NCBI RefSeq assembly: GCF_918797505.1
Contig: NC_092795.1
Coordinates: 16,541,131 to 16,605,130 of the forward strand
DNA length: 64,000 nt
Source: Bemisia tabaci
Taxonomy: Eukaryota > Arthropoda > Insecta > Hemiptera > Aleyrodidae
Reading direction: 5' to 3'
Shown here: positions 1 to 10,313 of the stretch, one piece after another
Position numbering within the stretch: the first letter of the stretch is position 1
How the letters are laid out: the number at the start of each line of letters is the position of its first letter
Translations under genes and position numbers: made by a program
The notes under the pieces: model-generated
Told to the model about the DNA's origin: nothing
What the model saw: the letters and a program-made list of their open reading frames with translations, nothing else
The model's database searches: none

Positions 1-41
1 GAACTGAAAGATAAATTGAATGTGTTAACTTATTATTCCAG

Positions 42-257
42 TTCGAGAAACAGAGCTGAGGCAATTAAGAAAATCAGCAACTAACTATGAACAACAGAAT
101 GCTATTCTATTGAAACATCTTGATAACATGAAAACGGCTGTCGAAAAACTGCAATCTGAAACAGCTCAGCAAGAAGCAGCAAATACCTCAATGCAGAAGC
201 ATTTACAAGATCTAAGACAAAATTTGTCACAAAAGTTTGCAGCTCTTCCTTTGCCAG
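42..257 (+). CDS. HMG20A: HMG20-like gene, penultimate coding exon
   Basis: It encodes the C-terminal coiled coil and the start of the PLPG block. The exon begins after the acceptor ag at 40-41 with two bases completing a codon and ends one base into a Gly codon before the donor gtatgt. The open frame continues past the donor only by chance. Confidence 0.85.
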
Positions 258-1754
258 GTATGTATGTTTGTTGCATGGATTGTTTGCCATCTCAGTTCCT
301 TCCTTTTTCATGGTACTTTATGCATTCATGGATTGACCTATCATCTAGATATGAAGTATTGAAAACCAAAAACATTAGACACATGTGAACAAATAGGACT
401 TTCCACTCTCATTCACTCAGAAATTAGATCATAATCAATTCAGATAACTCTTCATTTTTAACTCAATCTTCTATGATTATGATTGGCCCGTAACTAAAGG
501 AAAAAAACATTGATTTTTTATAAATCAATGAGGTTAATCAAGCAATTTCTACTCTGTACAGTCACTAATAATTTACTAGCTGCCTGAGTCCTGCTTATCC
601 AAGATTTTCCAATTTTTTTTTTATTTTGGCACTGTAGAAAATTGGAAACTAAATGTCTGGGCTCTCAGAAAATTATAGTAATCATTAAAAAGTTTTCATA
701 TGCCTTTTTTCTCCCTTTTTGATTTTGTAGCTCCTGTGGCTGTTCTTGTGCCCATATACAAAAGTACCTGTATGGCATCAATTTAAGTCTTGAGTCTGCT
801 CTACGCCTGTTGTATTTCCTGTACCCTATTATATCTATTTGGCTTACAAGCAATTCTATCTCTATTTTTATCTCAGTTGACTCTGAAATGTCATTTCAGA
901 GCTATTCATGCCTAAAACCAAGGCAGTTGAAGCCACAGATAAAATGCACAATCATGTGATTCAGAAAGTGATAGTCACCTCTAAGTTACGTGAATCGTGC
1001 GAAAGTAATTTTTCAAGCATTCGAGTTCTCAGGACCCACAGTTATTTAGTGTAAACTGTGTGGTAGTATAAAACTCAAACAATCAAATATTTTTATTGTT
1101 TCATTTTTAATTGTGTAAACATACATGACAGCTTTGACTAATTGGGCTTTATCCTCTGTAAGACAATTTTCCAGTTGAAGTAATTAATGTTAAAATTGGA
1201 AAAATAGAGTTGTTAAAGAGTAACTTTTTCTCATAGACTTGGGAGCAAGTAACTTGTTATGTTGGTTTGTTTACATCATCACAGGATTTAATTAATAATT
1301 CCTGAAATTTTTAGAACATTTTTCGAATAACTCAAATACTAAAGTCTTCAGCTGTTGAAGTTTGACATAAAAATAAAGCTGAAAACATGAGCAGCTAAAA
1401 TTGAAGGTATAATTTGAATTAACCTCAACTTAAATTGGCCTTGGCAACAAAGATTGTCTCTGCGACTTTCCGTGCGGGCTGCCTGAAAAATATCTCAGCA
1501 GATCATTCCGTATCGGCTTTTGATCATGTTGCTCAAGAAAACTTGTTTAAATATTTACTCGTTCTTTTATCGTTGTTTCAGGTACCAATGAAACTCCTAC
1601 CCTACAAACAATAGACAATTATATGTCTCAGATGTTGTCAACTCTGATGGCCACACCACCAAATCAAGCTTTCAACAAATCAGTGAAAGATGTTGTGAAT
1701 AGTCTAAATATTTCAGTCAAAGACTTCATGAGTGATTTCAATAACGCCGCATGA
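42..1754 (+). CDS. HMG20A: HMG20A/HMG20B-like high mobility group protein, C-terminal part (partial gene)
   Basis: The C-terminal end of a BRAF35/iBRAF-type HMG protein is read from two exons, 42-257 and 1582-1754, joined in phase 1 (cca g|gt acc). The first exon encodes a heptad-rich segment (LKHLDNMKTAVEKLQSE) that fits the coiled coil of this family. The junction reads FAALPLPGTNETPTLQTIDN, which closely resembles the conserved PLPG-x-GETPT-x-x-TID-x-YM block near the end of vertebrate HMG20A/B. The protein stops in TGA shortly after a DVVNSLN motif, as in the vertebrate proteins. Known family members act in the nucleus with the LSD1-CoREST histone demethylase complex. The DNA-binding HMG box must lie left of position 1. 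The acceptor (tattattccag) and donor (gtatgt) are good. The family call is strong; the A versus B paralogue cannot be decided. Confidence 0.85.
1582..1754 (+). CDS. HMG20A: HMG20-like gene, last coding exon
   Basis: It follows a pyrimidine-rich acceptor (atcgttgtttcag), completes the Gly codon and reads TNETPT...IDNYMSQM and KDVVNSL before TGA at 1752-1754. Frame and phase agree with the upstream exon. Confidence 0.85.
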
Positions 1755-2340
1755 TAATTGGTAAACTCGTGTTTGTTAAACAATGAATTGAGCTCAAGTG
1801 CAATGAATCACTAAAAATTTAATGGTTTAAGAATCCGATCAATGAAAAAAAAATGAGGACTCAATCAAGTCCAAGATTGATGTGAAGAAATAAAAAAAGG
1901 AGAACATAGAAAGATGAATTTTTTGTACATAACTTTTTTTTTTATCGTGATCACCAATTTTTTAATTTTTTGATAGTGTTGAATGAGAATCAGTTTTAAT
2001 ATCCATAATTGATGTTCAGCAAAAAGACAGGGAATGAAGAAGAACTCAAGTTTATTTTTCGTTTGTGTAGCTAAATTTTTTCTTGTACTATTAGTATTTT
2101 TAATTTACTTTCCTGTAAAATGTAAGTGTGTGTTCTTTTGTTTTTGAAAATATTTTGTTGATAAATTTAATATAAAGTGAAAAGCAGTTTTATAGAAGCC
2201 TTTTCTTATGTTGAATATTACACCACTCAGTCACAACCTCATGATAATTAAGAGTTACAAACTTTTTTTATTTGTAAGTATGTATCTCACTGAAATCTGA
2301 CAAGCTGAGCCCCCCCCCCCCCAAAAAAAAGAATAAATTA
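1755..2340 (+). other. Probable 3' UTR of the HMG20-like gene
   Basis: AT-rich non-coding DNA directly after the stop codon. AATAAA hexamers occur at about 1889 and 2332, so the transcript could end at either. A C13-A8 homopolymer tract lies just before the second one. The exact polyadenylation site cannot be read from the sequence. Confidence 0.5.
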
Positions 2341-2439
2341 CCTCATCAAATATTAATTTGAAGTAATTGAAAGCTCATTTTCTAATTTTTTTATGCGAAG
2401 TGATGAAATTTGCTCCTTTGTAAAAGTATGGCCTCAGAG

Positions 2440-2700
2440 CAATAGAGAAACTTTGAAAGAAAAAACGTTGTATGAACATCTGAATGTTGCCAAATTTACT
2501 GTCAGAAAATACTTTTTTTTTAGGAAAAGCAAGAACATGCTTCGTTGAAATTTTCAGACACTTCAGATCTAATTACTAAAAAGACATTCTCTGAAAAATT
2601 GGATGAAAAATATGTGAAAATTTTCCCAAAAATTCGTGATTCGTCAAAAGCAATGTGGCAATGTCAGAGCGCTCATACAACATTTTTCCTCAGAATGGCA
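2440..2700. repeat. Foldback repeat, TTGCCAAATTT family (copy 1)
   Basis: The left end reads cgttgtatgaacatctgaat then gttgccaaattt. The right end reads the diverged reverse complement (gctcatacaacatttttcc). The same ends occur near 9350-10045, 18946-19192, 33280-33710 and 44628-44843, so this is a dispersed inverted-repeat family with poorly conserved ends. Confidence 0.6.
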
Positions 2701-3266
2701 GAGTGAGAAACCTTTTTTAAGGGTTATCACATTTACAGTTCGTTCAGGTATGAACTGAATTGAAGGGGCTTTTAAAATCTTCTGAAACTCTTGCAAAAAA
2801 ATATTCTTAAATTTCCTAAAAATAGCACTTTATCGAGAGGCATTTGGCAACATTGGAATGCTCTTACGGCGTTTTCTTAAAGCATGAGTGTGTTAGTTTG
2901 TAAATTTATTGATAATGGAGAATTTGCAAGGGTCTGAAATTTGATGAATTTCCTGTTTAAGTGGAATCCTCTGAGTGAACTGAACACGAAGATACCCTTG
3001 ATTCATAAATTGAGCAACTATTAGAGGAGATATAACAAAATAACCGATTCTGCTAAAATACATGTGTTTAAATGGGAAATACCGCCAGATGACGTCACAA
3101 GGCGGCACATTTTCTCACTTTTAAATCAATTTTTCTCCAATTTCCCATGTCAGAAAAAAATTATGAAAAATATTGCGAACTCAGCTCATTAGGCACTTTC
3201 AGATGAAGCAATAAAAAAATTGCGTGCAAATTCTCCATTCCTCAAATTTGATAAAGAGGTGGTTAG

Positions 3267-3542
3267 CGGGCCGATTATTGAAATTGATAGACAAAGCTAT
3301 AGACAAACATGCCGTAAGGCATATGGAGGGAACCTATTGTGGAAGTTGGTAGTTGTAATGGACAAAGGCAGTAGGTAATATACCAGTACTAATTAACGGC
3401 AACCCACGAGAAACCCGACAGTTGGTTCATCATTTTCTCCCTAAGTCTATAAGAATCACACATTTCGACCAATAGGATCGCTCCACACCCCCTATGTATT
3501 CTTTGTCTATAGCTTTGTCTATCAATTTCAGTAATCAGCCCG
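3267..3542. mobile_element. MITE, GATTATTGAAATTGATAGAC family (copy 1)
   Basis: A 276-bp element with terminal inverted repeats of about 40 bp: the left end begins cgggccgattattgaaattg and the right end is its near-exact reverse complement ending cagtaatcagcccg. The interior has no coding capacity. A second copy of 271 bp is at 50494-50764. The superfamily is unknown and no clear target duplication is visible. Confidence 0.8.
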
Positions 3543-4061
3543 GAGGGTACCTAGGGATATAGCTAATTGATGGATGCAACTTAATTAACTTCTACGTGGA
3601 ATCTTGGTTGCATCGCCATAATTGAAGGCGAACTACCAGCGGTTTCGTAATAATTCTAAGCGATGTGAGTACGCGAGGGTCGCGAGGTACTCCAACTGAA
3701 ACGCTGTAAGTAGCACCGTCAGCCTTATTCCTTGATGAGGAGGATTTGTAATTTAGGGATGAAAACTGCTCGCAATTGCTAAAGGGAAGAAAGCCCTGAT
3801 CAAAGTTGCAAATTCGTGACCCAAGTAGCAGTGATCGCGATAAATTGCGATTTAATTGGAGAATGTATCGCGATTTTATCGACGTCGCGATTTATTGCAA
3901 TATTATCGGGAGAAAAATCGCGATAAATTGCAACAAAATCGCGATATTATCGAACGCGATTTTATAGAGATAAAATTGCAATAAATTGCAATTTTTCATT
4001 AACGCATGAATGACGCATATGAAAGATGTTTCTATTCCGCCGCCGCCGTTTTTACCGAGAT

Positions 4062-4372
4062 CCGTTGGTAACTTAACCATCTCATTTTTTTTTATCAATT
4101 ATTAGTATAATGTTACAAAGACAGACTGGTAAGCTTACCTGAAAACCGGTATTTTTACTGATTTTTTCAGGTAAGAATACCACTTTTATTGGTAATCAAT
4201 CCCCGGTAACTTTACCATTTTATCTCGGTAATTCTACCACAGTCGATAAAAACTATTGGCGTTTTTCCCAAGGTCCATCGGTAACTTTGCCATCTCACTA
4301 TTATTGGTAATTTTACAGAGACAGAATGATGAGATTACCAATAGAACCTTATTTTACCAACCGTATTTCAAG
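4062..4372. repeat. GGTAA/TTACC-rich repeat
   Basis: Many short ggtaa and ttacc words alternate in both orientations across about 300 bp (for example ggtaactttaccattttatc), which makes a degenerate foldback. No ORF is present. It lies within the block that interrupts the ATCGC-rich MITE. Confidence 0.45.
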
Positions 4373-4398
4373 GTATGAAATAAAATACAGAGGAGGGA

Positions 4399-4403
<5 letters not shown>

Positions 4404-4449
<46 letters not shown>
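4404..4449. repeat. Poly(A) run, 46 bp
   Basis: Uninterrupted run of 46 A on the + strand. It could be the tail of a retroposed copy lying to its left or a simple expansion; no polyadenylation hexamer directly precedes it. Confidence 0.8.
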
Positions 4450-4452
<3 letters not shown>

Positions 4453-4590
4453 AATGAAAAATCGGTGTCAGTCAACGCAAAGACATAAGTTGTGAGGTTG
4501 CGAAGCGCCGATCCATGTATAAGAGGCTTCAATTCGCACACGCAAGTCATATAGCGGTCATAGCATAGTGACAATGTGCTGGCCTTCCAC

Positions 4591-5838
4591 CGCACAGTGT
4601 GTCAAAACACCAATCTAGCTGCTCAAAACCTCTTAACGTCTCTAAATTTGGTCGGATAACCACCAAATTTTGCACAGGCATTAGTGTAAGCTTGAAGAAG
4701 GTTCACCTAAAATTTCAAAACTTAGTCATCAAAAGTTTCAAAATGGCAGTCATCTAAAAATCCTGTTTAACTCATGTAAAAATCCTAAAATTTCAACTAA
4801 TTTTTAGGCGCCATATGTGACCTGATGAACCCCAAAAATCAGTTAAATTGTGTTTTTAGATCCAAAATAAGTCCTGGAGGATGTCTCGGGCTTATGCATT
4901 CCACTTCAAAATGGCGAATTTCTCATTTGGCCGTCCAAAGAAATATGAATTCCATATTATTAAAATGATACGTTTCGGCAACTCTAAATGATCAGTCAAA
5001 GGTAATATTTTCAAAATGTTTGCCTGTAAAGGAAAATTTGGGCAAAATCGTAAGGAAAGAAAATAAAATTTTAAAAAATTGGGTGGTTCGGGATTTGAAC
5101 GCCGATCTCGCAGGTAACAATGAAGGAAGCTACCAATTGAGCCACAAGTTCGTCTTATCTGCCCCGGTGAAAAGCCTCATGATAAGGTTCACTCGAATCA
5201 GGGGACCGAACGCGCGTATTGAGATGCTGCCTCCGTCTCAATTCACCTGTGACAGCCTGTAGAGGGAGAGCGCATAACGCCGCCCGCACGCTTTTACACT
5301 AGGAATCGCCGAACAAAATGTGCTCTCACTGTCAAGGTCGCGGAAGGTCGCAGTAAAACTAAAGATATTTCAAATCTAGATAGTTTTCTGAACACTCTCA
5401 TATAAGTTTCATGGTGTTCCGTGTAGTTCCGCGCTTTTGCGGCTCTACTAAAGCCAGGAAAAGTAAACGGTCTCGGGTACTGTTTTCAATGAGCAATTAT
5501 AATACTTAAATAATGATTTTGGAGAAATCAACGGTCATATTTCCTTTCTCTGGCCTTTGACATCTCGTTTCATCCAGAAATGACCCTTTTTCGCCACGAA
5601 GTACTCTAAAAAAAAGCAATACAGTGGCACCACTCCTGATGGCGAGATTGAGGCAGGACGTTTACCGGCTGCAATCCCTTTCATTTTAGCGACCACAATA
5701 TTTATTTTTGTGATAACCATGATAGATACGTAACCAGTGGGTGCCTGTGGACCCACTCTGACCATAAATAACACCATTTGTTGACTTGATATAAGGGGGG
5801 TTTTGAGCAGCTAGATTGGGGGTTTGACACACTGTGCA
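4591..5838. mobile_element. Composite element with 40-bp inverted ends
   Basis: The left end cgcacagtgtgtcaaaacac plus caatctagctgctcaaaacc recurs as a near-exact reverse complement at 5799-5838. The 1.25-kb interior is not itself palindromic and carries a tRNA-like segment. Either it is one transposon with 40-bp terminal repeats, or it is two inverted copies of a SINE-like repeat, since B-box-like motifs lie just outside both ends. Confidence 0.45.
5079..5150 (-). repeat. tRNA-like segment, candidate SINE head
   Basis: Read on the - strand it gives tggctcaattggtag, which fits an RNA polymerase III A box. About 35 nt later comes gcgttcaaatccc, which fits a B box. The spacing and length (about 70 nt) resemble a tRNA D arm to T arm, but the acceptor stem is not well paired and no CCA-proximal end is clear. 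A functional tRNA is unlikely; a tRNA-derived SINE remnant is the better reading. Confidence 0.45.
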
Positions 5839-5848
5839 CCGTAGCGAT

Positions 5849-5864
5849 TGGGGTTCGAATCCCC
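5849..5864 (+). repeat. B-box-like motif (ggggttcgaatcccc)
   Basis: A perfect T-arm-like hairpin with the B-box core GGTTCGAATCC lies directly right of the 40-bp inverted repeat at 5799-5838. No convincing A box or folded tRNA can be built around it, so it is probably part of a tRNA-derived repeat. Confidence 0.4.
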
Positions 5865-6318
5865 GCGGAGGCTCCGGGGATTTTACGCTCGTCTTCGTCA
5901 AAGGACCTGACGGCTGAACCTAACGGCAATCGGCTGACAACTTTAACCCCTTTTTTTGGCGATTTTATCAATCGCTAGGATCATCAACATCTGAGCGATC
6001 ATCCTCGATCTTATCGCGATAAAATCGCAATTTTTTCGGGCGATAAAATCGCAATAAAATCGCGAAAAGATCGAGGATAATCGCTCAAATGTTGATGATC
6101 CTAGCGATTTTATCGCCGATAAAATCGAGGATAATCGCGACTTTATCGGCGATAAAATCGCGATTTTTCCGTTGAAAAATGCTACTTGGGGATCGATTGA
6201 AGTTTAACTTTTTGCCTCTTGCGTTAAAGTCTCTGGCCGTAGTGTAGCTAACGGGCGGGCGGGCGTAGCGCAGGTACGTGGAGGTTCGTAACAGTGCAAG
6301 TATCGATGGAGCCTAATC

Positions 6319-6390
6319 GATAACGGATCGACCAAGTTCCGATATTCAACATGTATAAGCTCTCAACTCCACATTATTGACCTCGTATCT
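6319..6390. repeat. Single-copy-like sequence repeated at 6754-6790/7779-7815 (intact copy)
   Basis: This stretch (taacggatcgaccaagttcc through ctcgtatctc) recurs just downstream, where the second copy is split by the 988-bp element. It therefore serves as the empty-site reference for that insertion. Confidence 0.7.
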
Positions 6391-6753
6391 CCCAAGTAGC
6401 ATTTTGCAACGGAAAAATCTGGATATACTGCAATTTTATCGGCGATAAAATCGCTAAGAACATCAAAATCTGAGCGATTATCATCGATCATATTGGGATA
6501 AAATCGCACTTTTATCGCCCGACAATTTATCGCGATATTTTCGAAATAAAAATCGCGATAAACGGCGATTTAATCTCGATTTTATCGACGAAAATTGATC
6601 AAGATTTCATCGAACAAAAAATTGCGATTCGTAGCGATTTAATCGCCATATATCGCAATTTTTAATGCGATAATATTTCGATATATTGCCACCAATATAA
6701 TCGCGAAAACCAACCGATAAAATCGCTGTTTACCGCGACCACTGCTACTTGGG
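6391..6753. mobile_element. ATCGC-rich MITE (copy 2, 363 bp)
   Basis: Starts cccaagtagcattttgcaac and ends cactgctacttggg. The interior is a chain of GCGAT/ATCGC words separated by A/T-rich spacers, strongly self-complementary. It has exactly the length of the copies at 25733 and 56309. Confidence 0.8.
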
Positions 6754-6790
6754 AACGGATCGACCCAAGCTCCGATATTCAACATGTATA

Positions 6791-7778
6791 TACCCTGGTA
6801 AAAATTGGCAGTAGAATCTGTGTTCCAAAATACCATAGACCTACAGCCGGCTGTAAGATTTCCAATAGCTTCTAAAGTCGGCAACACAATTTCTTATAGT
6901 CTTTTATAGCCGATGGCGATTAAGCAACAGCCTGGCGATAAAGTGTATGCTGAACGTTACTAATTGCGGATGCTAGGACTTAGTGAGTTTTTGGACTACC
7001 GCCTACCGCTCTCTTTTTGGGCCGCAGTATCTTGATTTAATTTGCGAGGAAAGCTCCGTACTTTTGAAGGATGCCTGCCATGCCTAATATGTTGGAGCGC
7101 CTTCAATTTCGTATGATACTGTGCAATACCTCTGATGTGAAATAGTTGCTTCAAGCGCCGCGGTACGCTGCGGCGCAGCGCGGCGCGGCGGGCGGGTAGC
7201 CAGCGCTGAACGCGCATTGGCGCCTACAAACCTAACAGGGATACCTCACGCATTGCGCAATGCGTGAAGTATCCCTGTTAGGTTTGTAGGCGCCAGTGCG
7301 CCGCCACTCCGCTTTGCGTTAGGCTCTAATATTTAATCTCGCGGAGTCAGCGTTTTTCAACTTATGACTGTGAAATGTTTGCACAATCTGTATGGATTAT
7401 TCTCATTTTGATTGATGAAAAAAAATATGTAGTAAAGGAAAATATAATGTGCGTTTTGTAAATATTAAGGTGATTCCGTACAAACTTAAGGATTCACAAA
7501 GCACAAGAATTTCTACACAATTTCTTATAGCCTTTTATAGCCGATGGCGATAAAGTGTAAAGCCCGGCGATAGGAACTATAGCCCGGCTGTATAATTTGT
7601 TATCGCTTCGTGTAGCCCGGCCGTATAATTTGTTATCGCTTCGTGTAGCCCGGCCGTATGATTTTTTCCACTTTCTACAGCCAGCTATATGATTTTCTAT
7701 CGCCCTCTTCAGTCGGCTATATAAGAACTCCTATGGTATTTTGAAACGCAGCTCCTATCGCCAATTTTTACCAGGGTA
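6791..7778. mobile_element. 988-bp inverted-repeat element, TACCCTGG ends
   Basis: The ends are taccctggtaaaaattggc and gccaatttttaccagggta, and the similarity continues inward to ccaaaataccatag, giving inverted repeats of about 47 bp. The flanks join to aacatgtata|agctctcaac, exactly the sequence present uninterrupted at 6339-6368. It is non-autonomous: no transposase ORF is visible. The interior includes tandem tgtagcccggccgtat units near 7600-7660 and a 90-bp palindrome. A TA duplication is possible but ambiguous because the target is tata. Confidence 0.8.
7212..7301. repeat. Near-perfect 90-bp palindrome (GCGCAATGCGTGAAGTAT family)
   Basis: Two 45-bp arms meet without a spacer at cattgcgc|... 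with about two mismatches, ending in ggcgcc on both sides. One arm belongs to a dispersed repeat also found at about 8890-9045, 43920-43975 and 61415-61558, where it occurs as a single, non-palindromic copy. Confidence 0.8.
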
Positions 7779-8114
7779 AGCTCTCAACTCCACATCATTG
7801 ACCCCGTATCTCCAGTGTGGTGTTCCAAAATCGCCGCTCCTAGTTTATTTTTTTGAAGGGGACCGAGTCATTTCATAGCTTGAGATTTATACAGAATATT
7901 CTACTAACAGAGATGAAAATTTAAGGAAATTTTCAAGAAATTACGTCGATTAATTTTCTAAGGATAAATAAAGAATGACTAGAAGTCTACACCGTTGCAA
8001 AGGGAGTTACGTGGTCTCGTACTTAGCCATCTTATACCGCACACTCGCACGAAATGCGACAATGTAACCGAATGTCGAATTGAAACGGACAATTTTACGG
8101 GTTTCAGAAAGAGT

Positions 8115-8381
8115 AATTGAGGGGCTTGGAGGACAAGGCGCATAAATGCAGTTTTTGAAAAAAACTGAGATATTAATCATTTCAAGTAGTAAAACTAGTC
8201 TTAATGCATATTCTGTGAAAAATTCGCCGCCAAATTTCAATTTTGAAGCATCAAAAAGTCAGTTTGAACTTTTTTTCCGTCAGAAGGATCCATGTAATTT
8301 CGAAACTTCAAACTATTATTAGTATTTCTCGAAATAGCAAAAACTGCACTTACGCGCCTTGTCCTCCAAGCCCCTCAATTG
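8115..8381. mobile_element. MITE, AATTGAGGGGCTTGGAGGAC family (copy 1)
   Basis: A 267-bp element with terminal inverted repeats of about 45 bp beginning aattgaggggcttggaggac and ending in its reverse complement. Further copies are at 16181-16437 and 39267-39526, sharing a conserved interior (gaaggatccatgtaatttcg). No coding capacity. Confidence 0.85.
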
Positions 8382-8885
8382 ATATTTCTTCAACACGAAA
8401 TGGTAGGCGGGATCGAGATGCAGCGTGCGGATCACACTACACTATATTGAAGATGCAAGAATCAAAGCAGTGCGGGTTGTTTCATTGAGGTTCGCTATGT
8501 CAGAAATCTGATCGGGAAGTTGGAATGTTAATTAAATAGATCTCTAAATGATGAAATATTACATGAGGGTTGCTATATTTTTTCCCGTATAAAAGCAAAC
8601 TGGTAGCGAACTATAGCAGGTTGCCCACAAAAATTTAAAATTAGCACCATTTGTATTTTGCAAGATATCTGTTACCGAATTTGCTTTGATAAAACACAGA
8701 TTTTCTTAGACATTTTTGATATTTTCTGTATATTATTTAAGAGAAATAAGCTCACAATTTGATGGAAATCATCTTAAACTTTCAGAGGAAAATAGTCATA
8801 ACTTTCCTTTAAAAAAACGTACTTTATCGAGTCATTAAACAACATCCGAATGTTCAAGCGGCGCACCGGTCAGCGCACCACGCTT

Positions 8886-9045
8886 ATTAGCCCCTTCAAG
8901 ACTGCAGGAATACTTCACGCATTGCGCCAAATACAGTGCGGTCGCTGGTCAGCGCCAAGCGCATACTAGCGCCTACAAGAGTGCATGAATACTTCACGCA
9001 TTGCGCTTAACACAGTGCGATCGCCGGTCAGCGCGAGAAGCATAC
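8886..9045. repeat. Two direct copies of the GCGCAATGCGTGAAG repeat (inverted sense)
   Basis: Two units each contain gaatacttcacgcattgcgc followed by cagtgcg(g/a)tcgc and ggtcagcgc, about 78 bp apart. They are reverse-orientation relatives of the repeats at 43920 and 61415. Confidence 0.65.
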
Positions 9046-9349
9046 TTGCGGCACGATCATATTTTGAAGCGAACACTTCACTCAACGGCATGGAATGTTT
9101 TGTAGCAGTTTTGACTGTCCATAGCGGCCGTTTTGACGAACAAAAATACCTGTGACGGTTGTGACATGGAAACTTCATGACAGCATATTCTCGAAATATT
9201 TCGGGTGGCAAACGCATTTCTTTCTAAATCAAATGCATTGCTCATTTTAACTACAATTAACTATTCTTTATGAAATTAGTACACGACTTGATCGATTCCC
9301 GGTTGATCCTAACAAGTTTTTGGGCTCACCGGGAAATGGCGGCATTATT

Positions 9350-10045
9350 TATTTTGCTTTACTGAGGAAAAATGCCATGTTAATGCAAGAATGTTGCCAA
9401 ATTTATTCAAATAAAACATTTTTCTTCGACGAAAGTTTTGAATATTTTTCCTCAAAATTTTCAGATTTCCTAATCAAGCGAGAATCAAATTATTTGAAGC
9501 CTCAGAAGAAAAATATTCCTAATTTCCCCAGAAAATTCGTATTTTTGAAAGGACTTTTGACAACGTCGAAAGACTCATACGGCGTTCTTACTCAGCACGA
9601 CTGTATATTCTGCCGTGCTAAAGGATAACGTCGCACGAGCATTCGGATGTTGCCAAATTTCCTTTCAGAAAATATTTATTTTGAAAGAAAGCTATGAATA
9701 TTTTCCCTTAAAATTTTGGGACTCTTTCGATCAAATTACCGAGAAAATTCTCCGAAAAATCGGAAGAAAAGTATTCACAAAAATTCCCTAAATTTCAAGA
9801 TTTTTCAAAGGACATTTGACAACGTCGAAAGGCTCATACGGCGTTCTTACTCAGTACGACTGTATTTATTTTGTAAGAAAGTTATGAATATTTTCCCTCA
9901 GAATTTTGGGACTCAAATTACCGAGAAAATTCTCTGAAAAATCGGAAAAAAGTATTTACAAAAATTCCTTAAAATTCAAGATTTTTCAAAGGACATTTGA
10001 CAACGTCTGAAAGCTCATACGGCGTTCTTACTTAGCACGACTGTG
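9350..10045. repeat. Compound TTGCCAAATTT-family repeat with internal direct duplications
   Basis: Three successive blocks end in ctcatacggcgttcttac followed by t(c/t)ag(c/t)acgactgt, near 9605, 9862 and 10044. The last two blocks are direct duplicates about 183 bp apart with shared interior gaatattttccctcagaatt. ORFs here are accidental. Confidence 0.6.
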
Positions 10046-10313
10046 TACTACCCTGTAGGATCGGAGCGGGCCCTGCGCGTGGTCCGTGCCTCTAGTTATC
10101 AGCAAATTGAACAGAATGCGCTTGCTGTTTCCTTCAAAGAGCTGTCAAATCAAACTGCGGGCTGCCAATAGCCGTTCATTTTTATCTCGCGCCTTGAGTG
10201 CTCTCCAACTTTTTCACATGTTCCCACGGTGCGTTTGTTTACAACGCCTCATGATTTTCGTAGTTATGTTTTCCTAGTGGCAAGTTGGTTTAATAGCTAA
10301 TCACGAGCCGAAA
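10046..10313 (+). promoter_or_regulatory. Presumed promoter and 5' UTR of the Xaa-Pro aminopeptidase gene
   Basis: About 270 bp of non-repetitive DNA separates the repeat block from the first ATG. It has a locally higher GC content than its surroundings (for example gagcgggccctgcgcgtggt). No clear TATA box is seen. The start context agccgaaaATGG is favourable for initiation. The transcription start site cannot be placed. Confidence 0.35.

Larger units (their letters stand above)
3820..6190. mobile_element. ATCGC-rich MITE (copy 1), split by a nested insertion of about 1.9 kb
   Basis: The left half (3820 to about 4005) starts acccaagtagca and the right half (about 5957-6190) ends tgctacttggg, matching the ends of intact 363-bp copies at 6391, 25733 and 56309. 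Both halves are packed with short GCGAT/ATCGC words. The middle holds unrelated repeats: a GGTAA/TTACC tract, a poly(A) run and an inverted-repeat segment. Later insertions into this copy are the simplest reading. Confidence 0.65.

Noticed and set aside
110..388. 92-codon ORF at the left edge taken as a complete small gene
   Set aside because: It starts at a TTG within an exon and runs through a consensus splice donor at 258; the conserved HMG20 frame resumes only after splicing to 1582.
4368..4595. - strand ORF with a long phenylalanine run
   Set aside because: It is the 46-nt poly(A)/poly(T) tract in translation.
5686..5971. Overlapping - strand ORFs containing GIRTP and PPRGFEP
   Set aside because: They are translations of the B-box-like hairpin and surrounding repeat; similar phrases appear whenever tRNA-like sequence is translated. 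No conserved protein is implied.
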